NCBI RefSeq assembly: GCF_963511525.1
Contig: NZ_CAUPIY010000003.1
Span: 171,712 to 235,711, forward strand
Length of the DNA stretch: 64,000 bases
Origin: Mobiluncus sp963511525
Lineage (GTDB): Bacteria > Actinomycetota > Actinomycetes > Actinomycetales > Actinomycetaceae
Direction: 5' to 3'
The notes under the pieces were generated by a model. It did not search any database, was not told where the DNA came from, and saw only the letters and a program-made list of their open reading frames with translations. A program made the translations under genes and the position numbers. The stretch's first letter is position 1, and the number at the start of each line of letters is the position of its first letter. This document shows positions 27,115 to 35,154 of the stretch, piece after piece.

Positions 27115-27147
27115 CGGCAGCACTGCAGAAAGGACTTTTGGGTAGGG

Positions 27148-27885
27148 ATGCTGAACATTTCAACGCAACTGGGGAGCTTGTGGCTCCATCATGTTGATTT
27201 GTACAGCCTAGTGTTGGCGGATGTGTCAGACCGGGAGGGGCGCGATACACTCGAAGATGAGCTGTCCAAACCGGTATACCAGGAACGCCCCTCCCTGCTG
27301 AAAAAAATCTTGGAGTGGTTTGCCGACAATTTTTCGTCCGCAAACGTCAATCCCATCTTGCCTTCTTGGCTGTGGCTGAGTGCCGCTCTGATAGTAGCGG
27401 TGCTGGTCATCGTCATCATGATTTTATTCACCGGAAACTGGAAGTTCCACGAGCAAATCAAGCCAACCCTCGCTGACGAGGCTGCGGTTTTCGAGGATGA
27501 CCGCAACGCGGTGCAGTACCTGGCGGCAGCCAAAAATGCTCTCTCACGCGGAGACCACTCAACGGCTTTCTTGGAGCAATTCCGCCACCTGTTGCGTCTT
27601 TGTGAAGCCAACGAACTGCTGGTAATCACTCCCGGACTCACCGCCGGGGAAGGCAGCGCCGCTCTCAGCCGCGCAGTTCCTGCAGAATCGGAGGAATTAT
27701 CTTGGGCAGCCAGCGTGTTCAACGCGCTACGGTATGGGCGACGACAGTCGGACAACGCCCAGGTGCAGAGGCTTATTTCCCTAGATTCTCGCCTGGATTC
27801 TTTCGTTTCTAATCGTTCCCACGCCCGCGGTGGCGTCGCCGTCTTGCCACAGGAAGCTTTGGCACCGGCGGGAGGCGCAGTCTGA
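27148..27885 (+). CDS. DUF4129-domain membrane protein
   Basis: A protein of 245 residues. It has the family pattern of a juxtamembrane segment (REGRDTLEDELSKPVYQE, about 30-47), one strong helix (about 75-97, LWLSAALIVAVLVIVIMILF), and a C-terminal soluble DUF4129 domain with QFRHLLRLCEANELLVITPG and ELSWAASVFNALRYGRR. The stop overlaps the next start (TGATG). Such genes travel with MoxR and DUF58 genes in actinobacteria; the biochemical role is unknown. The GGGTAGGG before the ATG is rather close, so the exact start is less certain. Confidence 0.8.
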   Translation: MLNISTQLGSLWLHHVDLYSLVLADVSDREGRDTLEDELSKPVYQERPSLLKKILEWFADNFSSANVNPILPSWLWLSAALIVAVLVIVIMILFTGNWKFHEQIKPTLADEAAVFEDDRNAVQYLAAAKNALSRGDHSTAFLEQFRHLLRLCEANELLVITPGLTAGEGSAALSRAVPAESEELSWAASVFNALRYGRRQSDNAQVQRLISLDSRLDSFVSNRSHARGGVAVLPQEALAPAGGAV

Positions 27886-29042
27886 TGAGTAGCGCGACCC
27901 CACCTACAGCCACCCCGCGTATCTCGGAAGCGATTTTTCGGGGTCGCTGGGTTATCGGCGGTCTGGTATTGCTGGCAGTTTTTTCCTTTCTCAGCGCTGT
28001 ACTGCGCGCGCCCACCGATGATGTCAATCTCTCGATCCGCAACCCGAAGGGCAGCGGGGCGATGGCTCTGGCCGAAGTACTGCGCCACCAAGGTGTGCTG
28101 GTCAGTGATGCTTATTCGGTACGCGACCTCGGGTCCTACAGCTCCAAGGACACTGTTGTCATCACCAATACCAACCAAATCGACGATGCCACCCTGCGGG
28201 AAATCCTGCACACTCCCACAAATCTGTTGATTATAGGAACTTTGGCGCAAGGAAAACGTTTCGACCCCTATGTGCAATCCGTACCTGCGGGATCTCCCAA
28301 GGAAATCAAGGCTCAATGCGATTTTCCCAGCGCAAAGGCAGCCCGCACCATTTCTTCCAGCCGTGGCTCGCTCCGTCCCTTGCGCCAGCCCGAAGCCGCG
28401 TGCTTTCCGTTGCAGGACAACGCTTTTGCCTATGTGTCGTTTGAACGTCCTGAAGGTTTCCGCCTAGCTTTACTCTCCGAGGATAGCCTGGCGCGCAACG
28501 ACACCATCACCGCGTCCGGTAATGCCGCTTTGCTGTTGAATCTGTTGAGTTCCAGCCCGCGGGTCGGTTGGGTCAACGGCACCACGTTCCAGCAGGGTGT
28601 TGACCAGAACGGTAAGGCTCAGCCCCTCCTTCCCGATTTCTTCCTCAGTTCCCTGGTGTATTTATTCGTGGCAGCATTCGTGTTTACGTTGGCACAAGGG
28701 CGCCGCTTGGGTCGCGTAGTTCCCGAAGAGTTACCGGTCGTGGTGCATGGCGCCGAGGCGGTTTACGGTCGCGGGCGCCTGTACGAAAAGTCCGGGGCTG
28801 TGGCAGTGGCGGCCCGCAAGGCTCGGGAATACACCGCCCGACGTCTAGGCAGGGCTTTGCACATTCCGACCCCGACAACCCCGCCGGTCATGGTGCGGGA
28901 AGTATCGCAATACACCGGGGTTGGCGAAACTCAGGTCTATGACCTTCTCTACGGTGAGGTGCCTGTCACCGCCCGCGGGTTGGGAAACCTATTGCACGAC
29001 TTATACTTACTCACCAAAACAAATCCGCGAAAGGAAAGCTAA
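27885..29042 (+). CDS. DUF4350-domain membrane protein
   Basis: A protein of 385 residues. One N-terminal helix (about 22-42, VIGGLVLLAVFSFLSAVL) leads into an extracytoplasmic DUF4350 domain with NPKGSGAMALAEVLRHQG and VVITNTNQIDD, a fold that resembles a glutamine-amidotransferase-like core without a visible catalytic triad. A second helix (about 249-265, FLSSLVYLFVAAFVFT) precedes RRLGRVVPEELP and a cytoplasmic tail. It is translationally coupled to the DUF4129 gene and one base from the moxR start. Function unknown; the operon suggests assembly or maturation of an envelope factor with the MoxR ATPase. Confidence 0.82.
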   Translation: MSSATPPTATPRISEAIFRGRWVIGGLVLLAVFSFLSAVLRAPTDDVNLSIRNPKGSGAMALAEVLRHQGVLVSDAYSVRDLGSYSSKDTVVITNTNQIDDATLREILHTPTNLLIIGTLAQGKRFDPYVQSVPAGSPKEIKAQCDFPSAKAARTISSSRGSLRPLRQPEAACFPLQDNAFAYVSFERPEGFRLALLSEDSLARNDTITASGNAALLLNLLSSSPRVGWVNGTTFQQGVDQNGKAQPLLPDFFLSSLVYLFVAAFVFTLAQGRRLGRVVPEELPVVVHGAEAVYGRGRLYEKSGAVAVAARKAREYTARRLGRALHIPTPTTPPVMVREVSQYTGVGETQVYDLLYGEVPVTARGLGNLLHDLYLLTKTNPRKES

Positions 29043-30002
29043 ATGGATATGCAAGATCCGACTTTGCGCAAGCTCATCGCGTTGCGTACCGAAATCAACA
29101 AGGTGGTGAAAGGCCAGGATGCGGTGGTAACCGGGCTGGTTATCGCCTTGTTGGCGGAAGGGCACGTGCTGTTGGAAGGCGTCCCCGGCGTCGCCAAGAC
29201 CCTGCTGGTGCGAACTTTGGCGAAGTCGCTGGACCTGAGCCACAAGCGGGTTCAGTTCACTCCGGATTTGATGCCCGGGGACTTGACCGGTTCACTGATT
29301 TTCAATGCCCAAGAGTCTTCGTTTACTTTCCGGGAAGGTCCCATCTTCACGAACTTGCTGCTAGCGGATGAAATAAACCGCACCCCTCCGAAAACTCAAG
29401 CTGCCTTGCTGGAAGCCATGGAGGAACACCAGGTCACCACCGACGGGGTGAGCCGTTCTTTGCCAGAACCGTTTACGGTCATCGCGACCCAGAACCCGGT
29501 GGAATACGAGGGTACCTATCCCCTTCCCGAAGCTCAACTCGACCGGTTCTTGCTAAAACTCGATGTGCCCTTGCCCACACGGGAAACCGAGTTGGAGGTA
29601 TTACAGCTGCACCTAAGCGGTTTCAACACTCACGACCTCGATGCCGCGGGGGTGAACGTGGCGGCCAACGCTGAGGACATCGCGGCGGCTCGCCAGGCTG
29701 TCAAGGAAGTTAAGGCCAGCAGTGAGGTGCTGGGCTACATCGTCGACCTAGTGCGAGCCACTCGGGTGTTACCGCAGGTGGAGTTGGGAGTATCGCCGCG
29801 TGGCGCGACGGCACTGCTGTCGACTTCCCGGGCTTGGGCATGGTTGTCGGGACGCGATTACGTCACCCCAGACGACGTCAAGTCCCTGGTGTTGCCCACG
29901 TTCCGCCACCGTTTGCGGCTGCGTCCCGAAGCCGAAATGGAGGGCGTCAACGCCAAGACCGTCCTGGACAGCGTCCTGGCCACGACTCCGGTACCGCGCT
30001 AA
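29043..30002 (+). CDS. MoxR-family AAA+ ATPase
   Basis: A protein of 319 residues. Walker A is GVPGVAKTLLV (about 41-51), Walker B LLLADEINRTPPKTQ (about 107-121), sensor-1 ATQNPVEYEGTYPLPEAQ (about 148-165), and the lid domain at the end. MoxR ATPases act as chaperones that load cofactors or assemble complexes, usually with a DUF58/VWA partner as here. AAGGAAAG precedes the ATG. It is directly followed by its DUF58 partner. Confidence 0.93.
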   Translation: MDMQDPTLRKLIALRTEINKVVKGQDAVVTGLVIALLAEGHVLLEGVPGVAKTLLVRTLAKSLDLSHKRVQFTPDLMPGDLTGSLIFNAQESSFTFREGPIFTNLLLADEINRTPPKTQAALLEAMEEHQVTTDGVSRSLPEPFTVIATQNPVEYEGTYPLPEAQLDRFLLKLDVPLPTRETELEVLQLHLSGFNTHDLDAAGVNVAANAEDIAAARQAVKEVKASSEVLGYIVDLVRATRVLPQVELGVSPRGATALLSTSRAWAWLSGRDYVTPDDVKSLVLPTFRHRLRLRPEAEMEGVNAKTVLDSVLATTPVPR

Positions 30003-30053
30003 ACGCAGCGTAACCCAGATTCCACAGTCGAAAAGATACAGGGGAGGCGAAAA

Positions 30054-31388
30054 ATGGCGGTTTCCAAACGCCTGGCGTTCTTGATAGCGCTGGGTATTCC
30101 GCTGGTGCTGCTGACTCACTGGAAAACTGGCGCCTTTTTCTGGCTGCTGGTGTGCCTGCTGGTGTCGCTGTTTGACGTCATCGCTGCTCCCAGTCCCCGC
30201 CACCTGGAGATCACCCGCTCCCTGCCCCACACGCTGCGTCAACGCACCGAAACGCCCTACACCGTGAGCGTGAAAAATCCCACCAAACGCAAATTCCGGG
30301 CCGAGATGCGTGACGCGTGGCCGCCCTCGCTCCAAGCCCTGCCACGCCGCCAGCTTCTGGTGCTGGACGCCCAAAGCTCGACCACTTTACAGGCCAGCTT
30401 CACCCCCCAACGCAAAGGCACTTTGCACAGCGATGCCGTCACCGTGCGCTCTTATGGACCCTTGGGGCTGGGCGCCCGGCAGTTCTCCGCCCCCATCGTG
30501 CAGGAAGTGAGAGTCCTGCCGGAGTTTCGCAGCGCCAAGTACCTACCCTCCCGCCTGAAAACGTTACGCCGTTTGGAGGGCAACTCCCTGGTGATGCAAC
30601 GCGGGCAAGGTTCAGAGTTTGATTCCCTGCGGGAATATGTTCCCGGCGACGACGTGCGCGACATCGAGTGGCATTCTTCCGCGCGGCTGCGCACCCCGGT
30701 GGTTAAGACTTGGCGCCCCGAACGCGACCGCAACGTCATCATCTGCCTGGATTCCTCGCGCAGTGCCGCGGTGCGGCTTGATAAATACCCCCGGCTGGAT
30801 GCCTCTATGGAGGCGGCTCTGCTGCTCGGGGCATTGGCTGGCAGTGCCGGGGACCGGGTACATCTCATCGCGTTCGACAATCAGATTCGTTTTCATATCC
30901 AACCGGCTCGAGGTGTCGGACTCATCACCGAGATGGCTCAAGCCTTGGCCGATTTACAGGTTTCTCTCACCGAAGCAAACTGGTCAGGGCTCAGTCACAC
31001 TTTACTTTCCGGGTTACGGCAACGTTCTTTGGTTGTGATTTTGACAGGTTTGGAAGGTGGGGCGGAACGTTCCGGCTTGATGCCGATGGTAGAGGCGCTG
31101 TCCTCTCGGCATCACGTCCTGGTGGCGAACTCTCTAGATCCCGAGTTGACCCGTTTGGCTCAACTGCCTGGCCAATGGAACCTCAATGATGACAAGCAGT
31201 CACTAAGTCGATTCAATCCCTCTGACGCTTTCCTGTCGGCAGCGGCGATGGCGGAGCTGAACGAACACGAGGAAGCCGGGAACCTGTTGCCTCTGCTAGG
31301 GGGGCATTTGTTGAACGCCACCCCGGAAAAGCTGCCTCCCGACTTGGCGGATGCCTACATTTCGTTAAAACGCCGCGGACAGATTTGA
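30054..31388 (+). CDS. DUF58-domain protein, MoxR partner
   Basis: A protein of 444 residues. The N-terminus has two hydrophobic segments (about 8-45). The middle carries the family hallmark GSEFDSLREYVPGDDVRDIEW (about 187) and a VWA-like domain with VIICLDSSRSAAVR in place of a full MIDAS DxSxS. The C-terminus is cytoplasmic. DUF58 proteins work with MoxR ATPases. A strong GGGGAGG sits before the ATG. It ends the five-gene operon and converges on the next gene with an 8-base gap. The spoIIM-like and RDD genes often found with this cluster are not present here. Confidence 0.9.
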   Translation: MAVSKRLAFLIALGIPLVLLTHWKTGAFFWLLVCLLVSLFDVIAAPSPRHLEITRSLPHTLRQRTETPYTVSVKNPTKRKFRAEMRDAWPPSLQALPRRQLLVLDAQSSTTLQASFTPQRKGTLHSDAVTVRSYGPLGLGARQFSAPIVQEVRVLPEFRSAKYLPSRLKTLRRLEGNSLVMQRGQGSEFDSLREYVPGDDVRDIEWHSSARLRTPVVKTWRPERDRNVIICLDSSRSAAVRLDKYPRLDASMEAALLLGALAGSAGDRVHLIAFDNQIRFHIQPARGVGLITEMAQALADLQVSLTEANWSGLSHTLLSGLRQRSLVVILTGLEGGAERSGLMPMVEALSSRHHVLVANSLDPELTRLAQLPGQWNLNDDKQSLSRFNPSDAFLSAAAMAELNEHEEAGNLLPLLGGHLLNATPEKLPPDLADAYISLKRRGQI

Positions 31389-31396
31389 GACGCTGT

Positions 31397-31894
31397 TTAC
31401 CAATACGGGTCGATGTCTTCGGGATGTTTGCCGATGAGCTGGGAAGATTCCTCCAACACTACCCCGTGAATGAGAGAACGCAAATCATCCGTAGAGCGGG
31501 CACGCTGCTCTAGGGGGCGGCGATACACCACCACTTGAGCGGGCAAACTTTTGCCTGGGTCAGCGCCGAATCCTCGACCTAGGACAACTGACTCGCTCTC
31601 CCAAGGTGCCGGGTCCGAAGGCGGGACGTCCTCCACTCCATACTGGATAGTAGCTAGTTCCGGGCAGACTGCCACCAGGGAACGAACTTCCTGAATGACC
31701 AATTCGTCAAAGGTTTCCCGACGGGTTCGGTAACGTGGCAGCATCGCCGGAACCAAAACTCCGCGATTGCCACGGCCGTGCCGATCGCGGCGCACGTAGG
31801 CACGTCGCAGCCGCGGTCCGCTGCTGACATCCCAGCGAATCTCGCCGCCCAAATCCAAAACACGAACCCGGTTGGTTCCAGCTTTTTCACTCAT
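31397..31894 (-). CDS. Metallopeptidase-family protein without the canonical HExxH
   Basis: About 165 residues. It matches the actinobacterial 'metallopeptidase family' (zincin-like) by DRHGRGNRG, RYRTRRETFDELVIQEV, YGVEDVPPSDPAPW and ESSQLIGKHPEDIDPYW. The position where related zincins have HExxH reads HGVVLEESSQLIG, so only one histidine and one glutamate remain and catalysis is doubtful. This variation is, as I recall, common in actinobacterial members. The ATG at 31894 is preceded by TAAGCT seven bases upstream, suggesting a leaderless transcript; the longer TTG start at 31921 has no support. It diverges from the DUF3499 gene. Confidence 0.78.
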   Translation of the reverse strand: MSEKAGTNRVRVLDLGGEIRWDVSSGPRLRRAYVRRDRHGRGNRGVLVPAMLPRYRTRRETFDELVIQEVRSLVAVCPELATIQYGVEDVPPSDPAPWESESVVLGRGFGADPGKSLPAQVVVYRRPLEQRARSTDDLRSLIHGVVLEESSQLIGKHPEDIDPYW

Positions 31895-32058
31895 CGCCTC
31901 TAGCTTATCCCGCGGTGGCAACCGGGTCGAGGATGTCGCGCAAAATCGCCGCGAACACTCTGAGCCGAGCTCTCAATCCCGGCTCTATCCTGGCCCGGAA
32001 TCGGTGTCAGCTAGCGAGCCTGAGTGCCCCCGGCACCGGTCGGCTGTATGCTGAGAAG

Positions 32059-32490
32059 GTGACTTATACGCGCCGTTGTTCCAAACCGAGCTGCCCCAAC
32101 CCAGCGGTAGCGACGATGACTTTTGACTATCGGGAACGTAGCGCAATCATTGGCCCACTCAGCGCCCATCGGAATCCCGGAGCATACGATTTTTGCCGTG
32201 AACACGCTGAAAAACTGACGGCACCACGGGGCTGGGAGGTCGTCCATTTAACGAATTCCTTTACGCCCCCGCCGCCCAACGATGAGGAACTGATGGCTTT
32301 GGCTAACGCGGTGAAGGCAGCGGCGCAAAATCCCGCCCCCCGCCAGAGCGTGCATCCCGAAGGCTATCGCGGTCCCCTAAGGAGGGAACCTCAGCCGGGA
32401 TTGGGGGATACCGCACCCGGAGCACCCGACACCCCGGGGAAACGCCACGGTCACCTAACTTTGGTGCCGCCCCCGAAACAAGTTAGCTAA
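32059..32490 (+). CDS. DUF3499-family protein
   Basis: A 143-residue protein from the GTG at 32059. The N-terminus is the family signature: TRRCSKPSCPNPAVATMTFDY followed by CREHAEKLTAPRGW, with cysteines arranged like a small zinc ribbon (C-x4-C ... C-x2-H). The C-terminal ~60 residues are Pro/Gly-rich and polar. TATGCT (32047-32052) lies exactly six bases before the GTG, so I read a leaderless transcript; the frame further upstream has no conserved sequence. Found beside the metallopeptidase-like gene in other actinobacteria. Function unknown. Confidence 0.82.
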   Translation: MTYTRRCSKPSCPNPAVATMTFDYRERSAIIGPLSAHRNPGAYDFCREHAEKLTAPRGWEVVHLTNSFTPPPPNDEELMALANAVKAAAQNPAPRQSVHPEGYRGPLRREPQPGLGDTAPGAPDTPGKRHGHLTLVPPPKQVS

Positions 32491-32496
32491 AACATC

Positions 32497-32525
32497 AGAC
32501 CGGCCAACGAACTGTTGACCGGTCT
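32497..32525. terminator. Bidirectional hairpin between DUF3499 gene and ppa
   Basis: AGACCGG/CCGGTCT (7 bp) and CAAC/GTTG (4 bp) separated by one mismatch, with a 5-base loop. It occupies most of the 48-base gap between convergent stops. T-runs are weak. Confidence 0.5.
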
Positions 32526-32538
32526 CACTGTGATTCGT

Positions 32539-33069
32539 TCACAGGTGAATGTAAGTATGCGCGTCGGGGCCTTCTTTGTCACGGAAACGCTTCCATGAGG
32601 CTTGAATTTCTTTCTCCGCCTCTTCCCGGCCGACCCAGTTAGCCCCTTCCACTGACTTGCCAGGTTCCAGGTCTTTGTAAACCTCAAAGAAGTGCTGGAC
32701 TTCCAGGCGATGGAACTCCGAAACATCCTCCAGCTCGGTACGCCATGCGGCTCGCTGGTCAGTAGCGGGGACACACAAGACTTTGTCGTCGCCGCCGTGT
32801 TCATCAGTCATGCGGAACATCCCCAGCGCCCGGCACTTGATGACGCATCCGGGGAACGTTGGTTCTTCCAGCAAAACCAGGGCATCGAGCGGGTCGCCAT
32901 CCATGCCTAGGGAATCATCGATGAAACCGTAGTCATCGGGGTAGCGAGTTGAGGTAAACAGCATTCGATCCAAAACAATACGACCGGTCTCGTGGTCGAC
33001 TTCGTATTTATTTCGGTTCCCCTTCGGAATCTCAATGGTCACATTGAACGTCAAAAAATCTTCAGCCAT
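32539..33069 (-). CDS. ppa: Inorganic pyrophosphatase (family I)
   Basis: A protein of 176 residues from the ATG at 33069 (MAEDFLTFNVTIEIPKGNRN). It has the family I signature around MDGDPLDALVL (about 63-73) with the metal-binding aspartates, plus KYEVDHETGRIVLDR and YPDDYGFIDDSL. It hydrolyses PPi from biosynthetic reactions, pulling DNA, RNA and protein synthesis forward. Alternative in-frame starts at 33084 and 33186 exist; neither shows a good ribosome site, and the family normally begins near the chosen one. Confidence 0.94.
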   Translation of the reverse strand: MAEDFLTFNVTIEIPKGNRNKYEVDHETGRIVLDRMLFTSTRYPDDYGFIDDSLGMDGDPLDALVLLEEPTFPGCVIKCRALGMFRMTDEHGGDDKVLCVPATDQRAAWRTELEDVSEFHRLEVQHFFEVYKDLEPGKSVEGANWVGREEAEKEIQASWKRFRDKEGPDAHTYIHL

Positions 33070-33203
33070 TATTTTCTTCGGCATCCTTACTTTTTGTGCC
33101 ACCGGTGTCTCCGGATTGGCGTTGCTTTGCAACGATGTCACCTGCTTTGGTGAACATCGCTGTAAACTATTGTGCCACACCCGCACCCCTAAGCGACATC
33201 TTC

Positions 33204-33209
33204 TATACT
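33204..33209 (+). promoter_or_regulatory. Candidate -10 of dacB
   Basis: TATACT at 33204-33209 is a 5/6 match to TATAAT and would give a leader of about 25 bases before the GTG at 33241. No good -35 is visible. Confidence 0.3.
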
Positions 33210-33240
33210 AGATAGGGTTGTTTCCAGATAGCAGAACCGT

Positions 33241-34923
33241 GTGACGGGGGGGTCGGTGCACACCAGAAGACGAGCAAAAGCAGCGGTAATCGCCGTTGCC
33301 CTGGTTCTTAGCGGCGCTTATGTCGGTGCTGACGGAGCGGACTTGGTGCCGGGGTTCCTGACCTTCAAAGCCCCCCTGCCGCGAGTGGTTCCCTTCCCTG
33401 ACTCTCCCACCGTGAGCCCCGAACCTGCCGAAATTCCGCTCTTTGCCAAATCCACCAACTTCGACGCCAATACGTATAAAGCCCTGGTGCGTGAGTTTGC
33501 CGCGGATTACCGCCTCGCAAACGCTAAGCTGTCCTTTTGGGTAGGCGACCGGGATGGCGTGGAACTGGCCTCTTACGAACCTCAGAGCGCACTAACTGCC
33601 GCTTCTACGACAAAACTGCTCACCGCGGTGGCAGCATTGCACGAATTCGGCCCGGAGGCGCGGGCCCGCACGGTCGTAGCCTGGGACAACGATAAGCGGA
33701 AACTGTACTTAATCGCCGGCGGGGATGTGCTGCTGGGGTCGGGAGCGGACGCCCCGCGTTCCATCAAAGGCTACGCCGGCCTAGACACTCTCGCGGCGGA
33801 CACGATAGTGGCACTTTCCTCCCAAACTCCAGGGGAATCTGAGCGAGCCAGCGCAGGTCATCAGCCCTCCCCCACCAAGGAACGGAAAACCTCTGCTCCC
33901 AAAGCACCAGCCTCTCGAGACAAATCCCCTACGGGCAGCCTGCTGAACGGCAAACCCTACACGTTGGTATTGGACACCTCCTGGTTTGGCTCTGAAACAG
34001 CCTCTCCTTTCTGGCGTGAGGGGGATAACCGCTGGGTCGGTCCCATCCAAGGCATGGCCATCGATACCGGTCTGATTGATCCGAACGCTAATAGGGGATA
34101 TCACCCGGACGCGGCCGGGGTCGCGGGTCAGGTTTTTGCGCAAGCCTTGGGCCGTTTAGGCGGGGCGGGACCAGCAAAAGTCGAGGTGGGGAAATCGGGA
34201 CTGGCCTCGAAGAAACTCCTCGACCCGCTCTCTCCTTTACCGGAAGTGAACACGGAGGTTGCCACCAGTCACGGTCCGACCCCGATTGCCTACGCACAAG
34301 GAGCCCCGCTCGCCCAGGTGGAGCGGCAAATGTTAAAGATTTCGGATAATACTTTGGCAGAGAACCTCGGTCGGCTGGTAGCGCTGCACCGCAACGCAAA
34401 ACCGACTTTTGCCGCCTCTGGAACAGCGGTTATGGAGTCGCTACGAGAGTTGGGCTTGGACCTGGGCAAAACTGAACTGAAAGGCTGCTCAGGGTTGTCT
34501 TATGACACGCGGATACCTGCCCGAGTCCTTGCGGATGTGTTGCGGATTTCCATGCGTAAAGACCATCCTGAACTGCACTCTGTTACCACCAATGTCCCCG
34601 TGGCGGGGACAGATGGCACTTTGGAGCACGCTTACCAGGGAACCCTGGCCGCGGGTGTGGTTCGCGGTAAAACCGGCACGTTAGGAATTACGAATTCTCT
34701 GGCCGGGACATTCGTGCGCAATAATCAGGAGTTTATTTATGCCCTGGTCATCTCTGGTTATCCTGACTCTCAAGGCGGTCCCAGTATCCAAGCAAAACAG
34801 ATGTTCATCAACGGTTTGCTCGGCGCGAAAACCTCTTTCTCTAACGTCGACCCAAAGAGCCAGCCTCCCACTGCCCCTCCCGCTGGCGCCGCACCACCGA
34901 ATCAGGAAGCTCCCACCAACTAG
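33241..34923 (+). CDS. dacB: D-alanyl-D-alanine carboxypeptidase/endopeptidase (PBP4 type)
   Basis: A protein of 560 residues. An N-terminal hydrophobic segment (about 15-30) exports it. The penicillin-binding motifs are AASTTKLL (SxxK, about 120-127), SDNTLAEN (SxN, about 365) and RGKTGTLG (KTG, about 476), the order of class C low-mass PBPs. Between the first two lies the family's inserted domain, with an extra low-complexity Ser/Lys/Pro stretch (about 200-240). The C-terminal ~25 residues are Pro-rich. It trims peptidoglycan stem peptides outside the membrane. The start is uncertain between GTG at 33241 and GTG at 33256, which has GGGGGG closer to it. Confidence 0.9.
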   Translation: MTGGSVHTRRRAKAAVIAVALVLSGAYVGADGADLVPGFLTFKAPLPRVVPFPDSPTVSPEPAEIPLFAKSTNFDANTYKALVREFAADYRLANAKLSFWVGDRDGVELASYEPQSALTAASTTKLLTAVAALHEFGPEARARTVVAWDNDKRKLYLIAGGDVLLGSGADAPRSIKGYAGLDTLAADTIVALSSQTPGESERASAGHQPSPTKERKTSAPKAPASRDKSPTGSLLNGKPYTLVLDTSWFGSETASPFWREGDNRWVGPIQGMAIDTGLIDPNANRGYHPDAAGVAGQVFAQALGRLGGAGPAKVEVGKSGLASKKLLDPLSPLPEVNTEVATSHGPTPIAYAQGAPLAQVERQMLKISDNTLAENLGRLVALHRNAKPTFAASGTAVMESLRELGLDLGKTELKGCSGLSYDTRIPARVLADVLRISMRKDHPELHSVTTNVPVAGTDGTLEHAYQGTLAAGVVRGKTGTLGITNSLAGTFVRNNQEFIYALVISGYPDSQGGPSIQAKQMFINGLLGAKTSFSNVDPKSQPPTAPPAGAAPPNQEAPTN

Positions 34924-34956
34924 AATCGTCTGATTCCGCATCTTGAAACACCGGTT

Positions 34957-34985
34957 TCGCTTTTTGTTCGCGAGGTTGCTACAAT
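34957..34985 (+). promoter_or_regulatory. Promoter of the metY leader
   Basis: TACAAT (34980-34985) is a 5/6 match to TATAAT. The best -35 candidates around 34955-34962 (TTTCGC) are poor. Transcription would start at about 34992, which is the A of an ATG. Confidence 0.5.
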
Positions 34986-34991
34986 CACAGC

Positions 34992-35015
34992 ATGACTAAA
35001 CGAATGCCTCGCTGA
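34992..35015 (+). CDS. Putative leaderless leader peptide MTKRMPR upstream of metY
   Basis: Seven codons then TGA. The ATG lies exactly six bases after a TACAAT box, so the mRNA would start with AUG, as in actinobacterial leaderless transcripts. Two of the seven codons are Met. The ORF covers the 5' strand of the predicted outer stem (35001-35007) and its stop falls in the next stem (from 35011), so a translating ribosome would melt that RNA. There is no protein homology to lean on; this is a positional argument. Confidence 0.4.
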   Translation: MTKRMPR

Positions 35016-35067
35016 CGTGCACGTCAGCCTCTAAACGTCCAGTGCCGCGTCCGGTACTGAGCATTCG
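35001..35067 (+). promoter_or_regulatory. Structured RNA leader of metY, predicted three-way junction
   Basis: Outer stem CGAATGC (35001-35007) with GCATTCG (35061-35067), exact. Inside: hairpin GCTGACG-TGCA-CGTCAGC (35011-35028), a perfect palindrome as DNA, and hairpin AGTGCCG-CGTC-CGGTACT (35041-35058), 7 bp with one G-U. A 12-base joiner (35029-35040) links them. A further segment CGTGCCCGTCAG (35084-35095) can pair with CTGACGTGCACG (35012-35023) at 11 of 12 positions, competing with the first hairpin. A small hairpin CCAAAA-ATC-TTTTGG spans 35098-35112 and metY starts at 35155. I do not recognise an S-box, SAM-IV or SAH core in it. Confidence 0.55.
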
Positions 35068-35154
35068 TATCTTCATGTTCCTGCGTGCCCGTCAGAGCCA
35101 AAAATCTTTTGGGGACAAGTTTGTACAGCCATAACTCACGCAAAGGAAACTACG

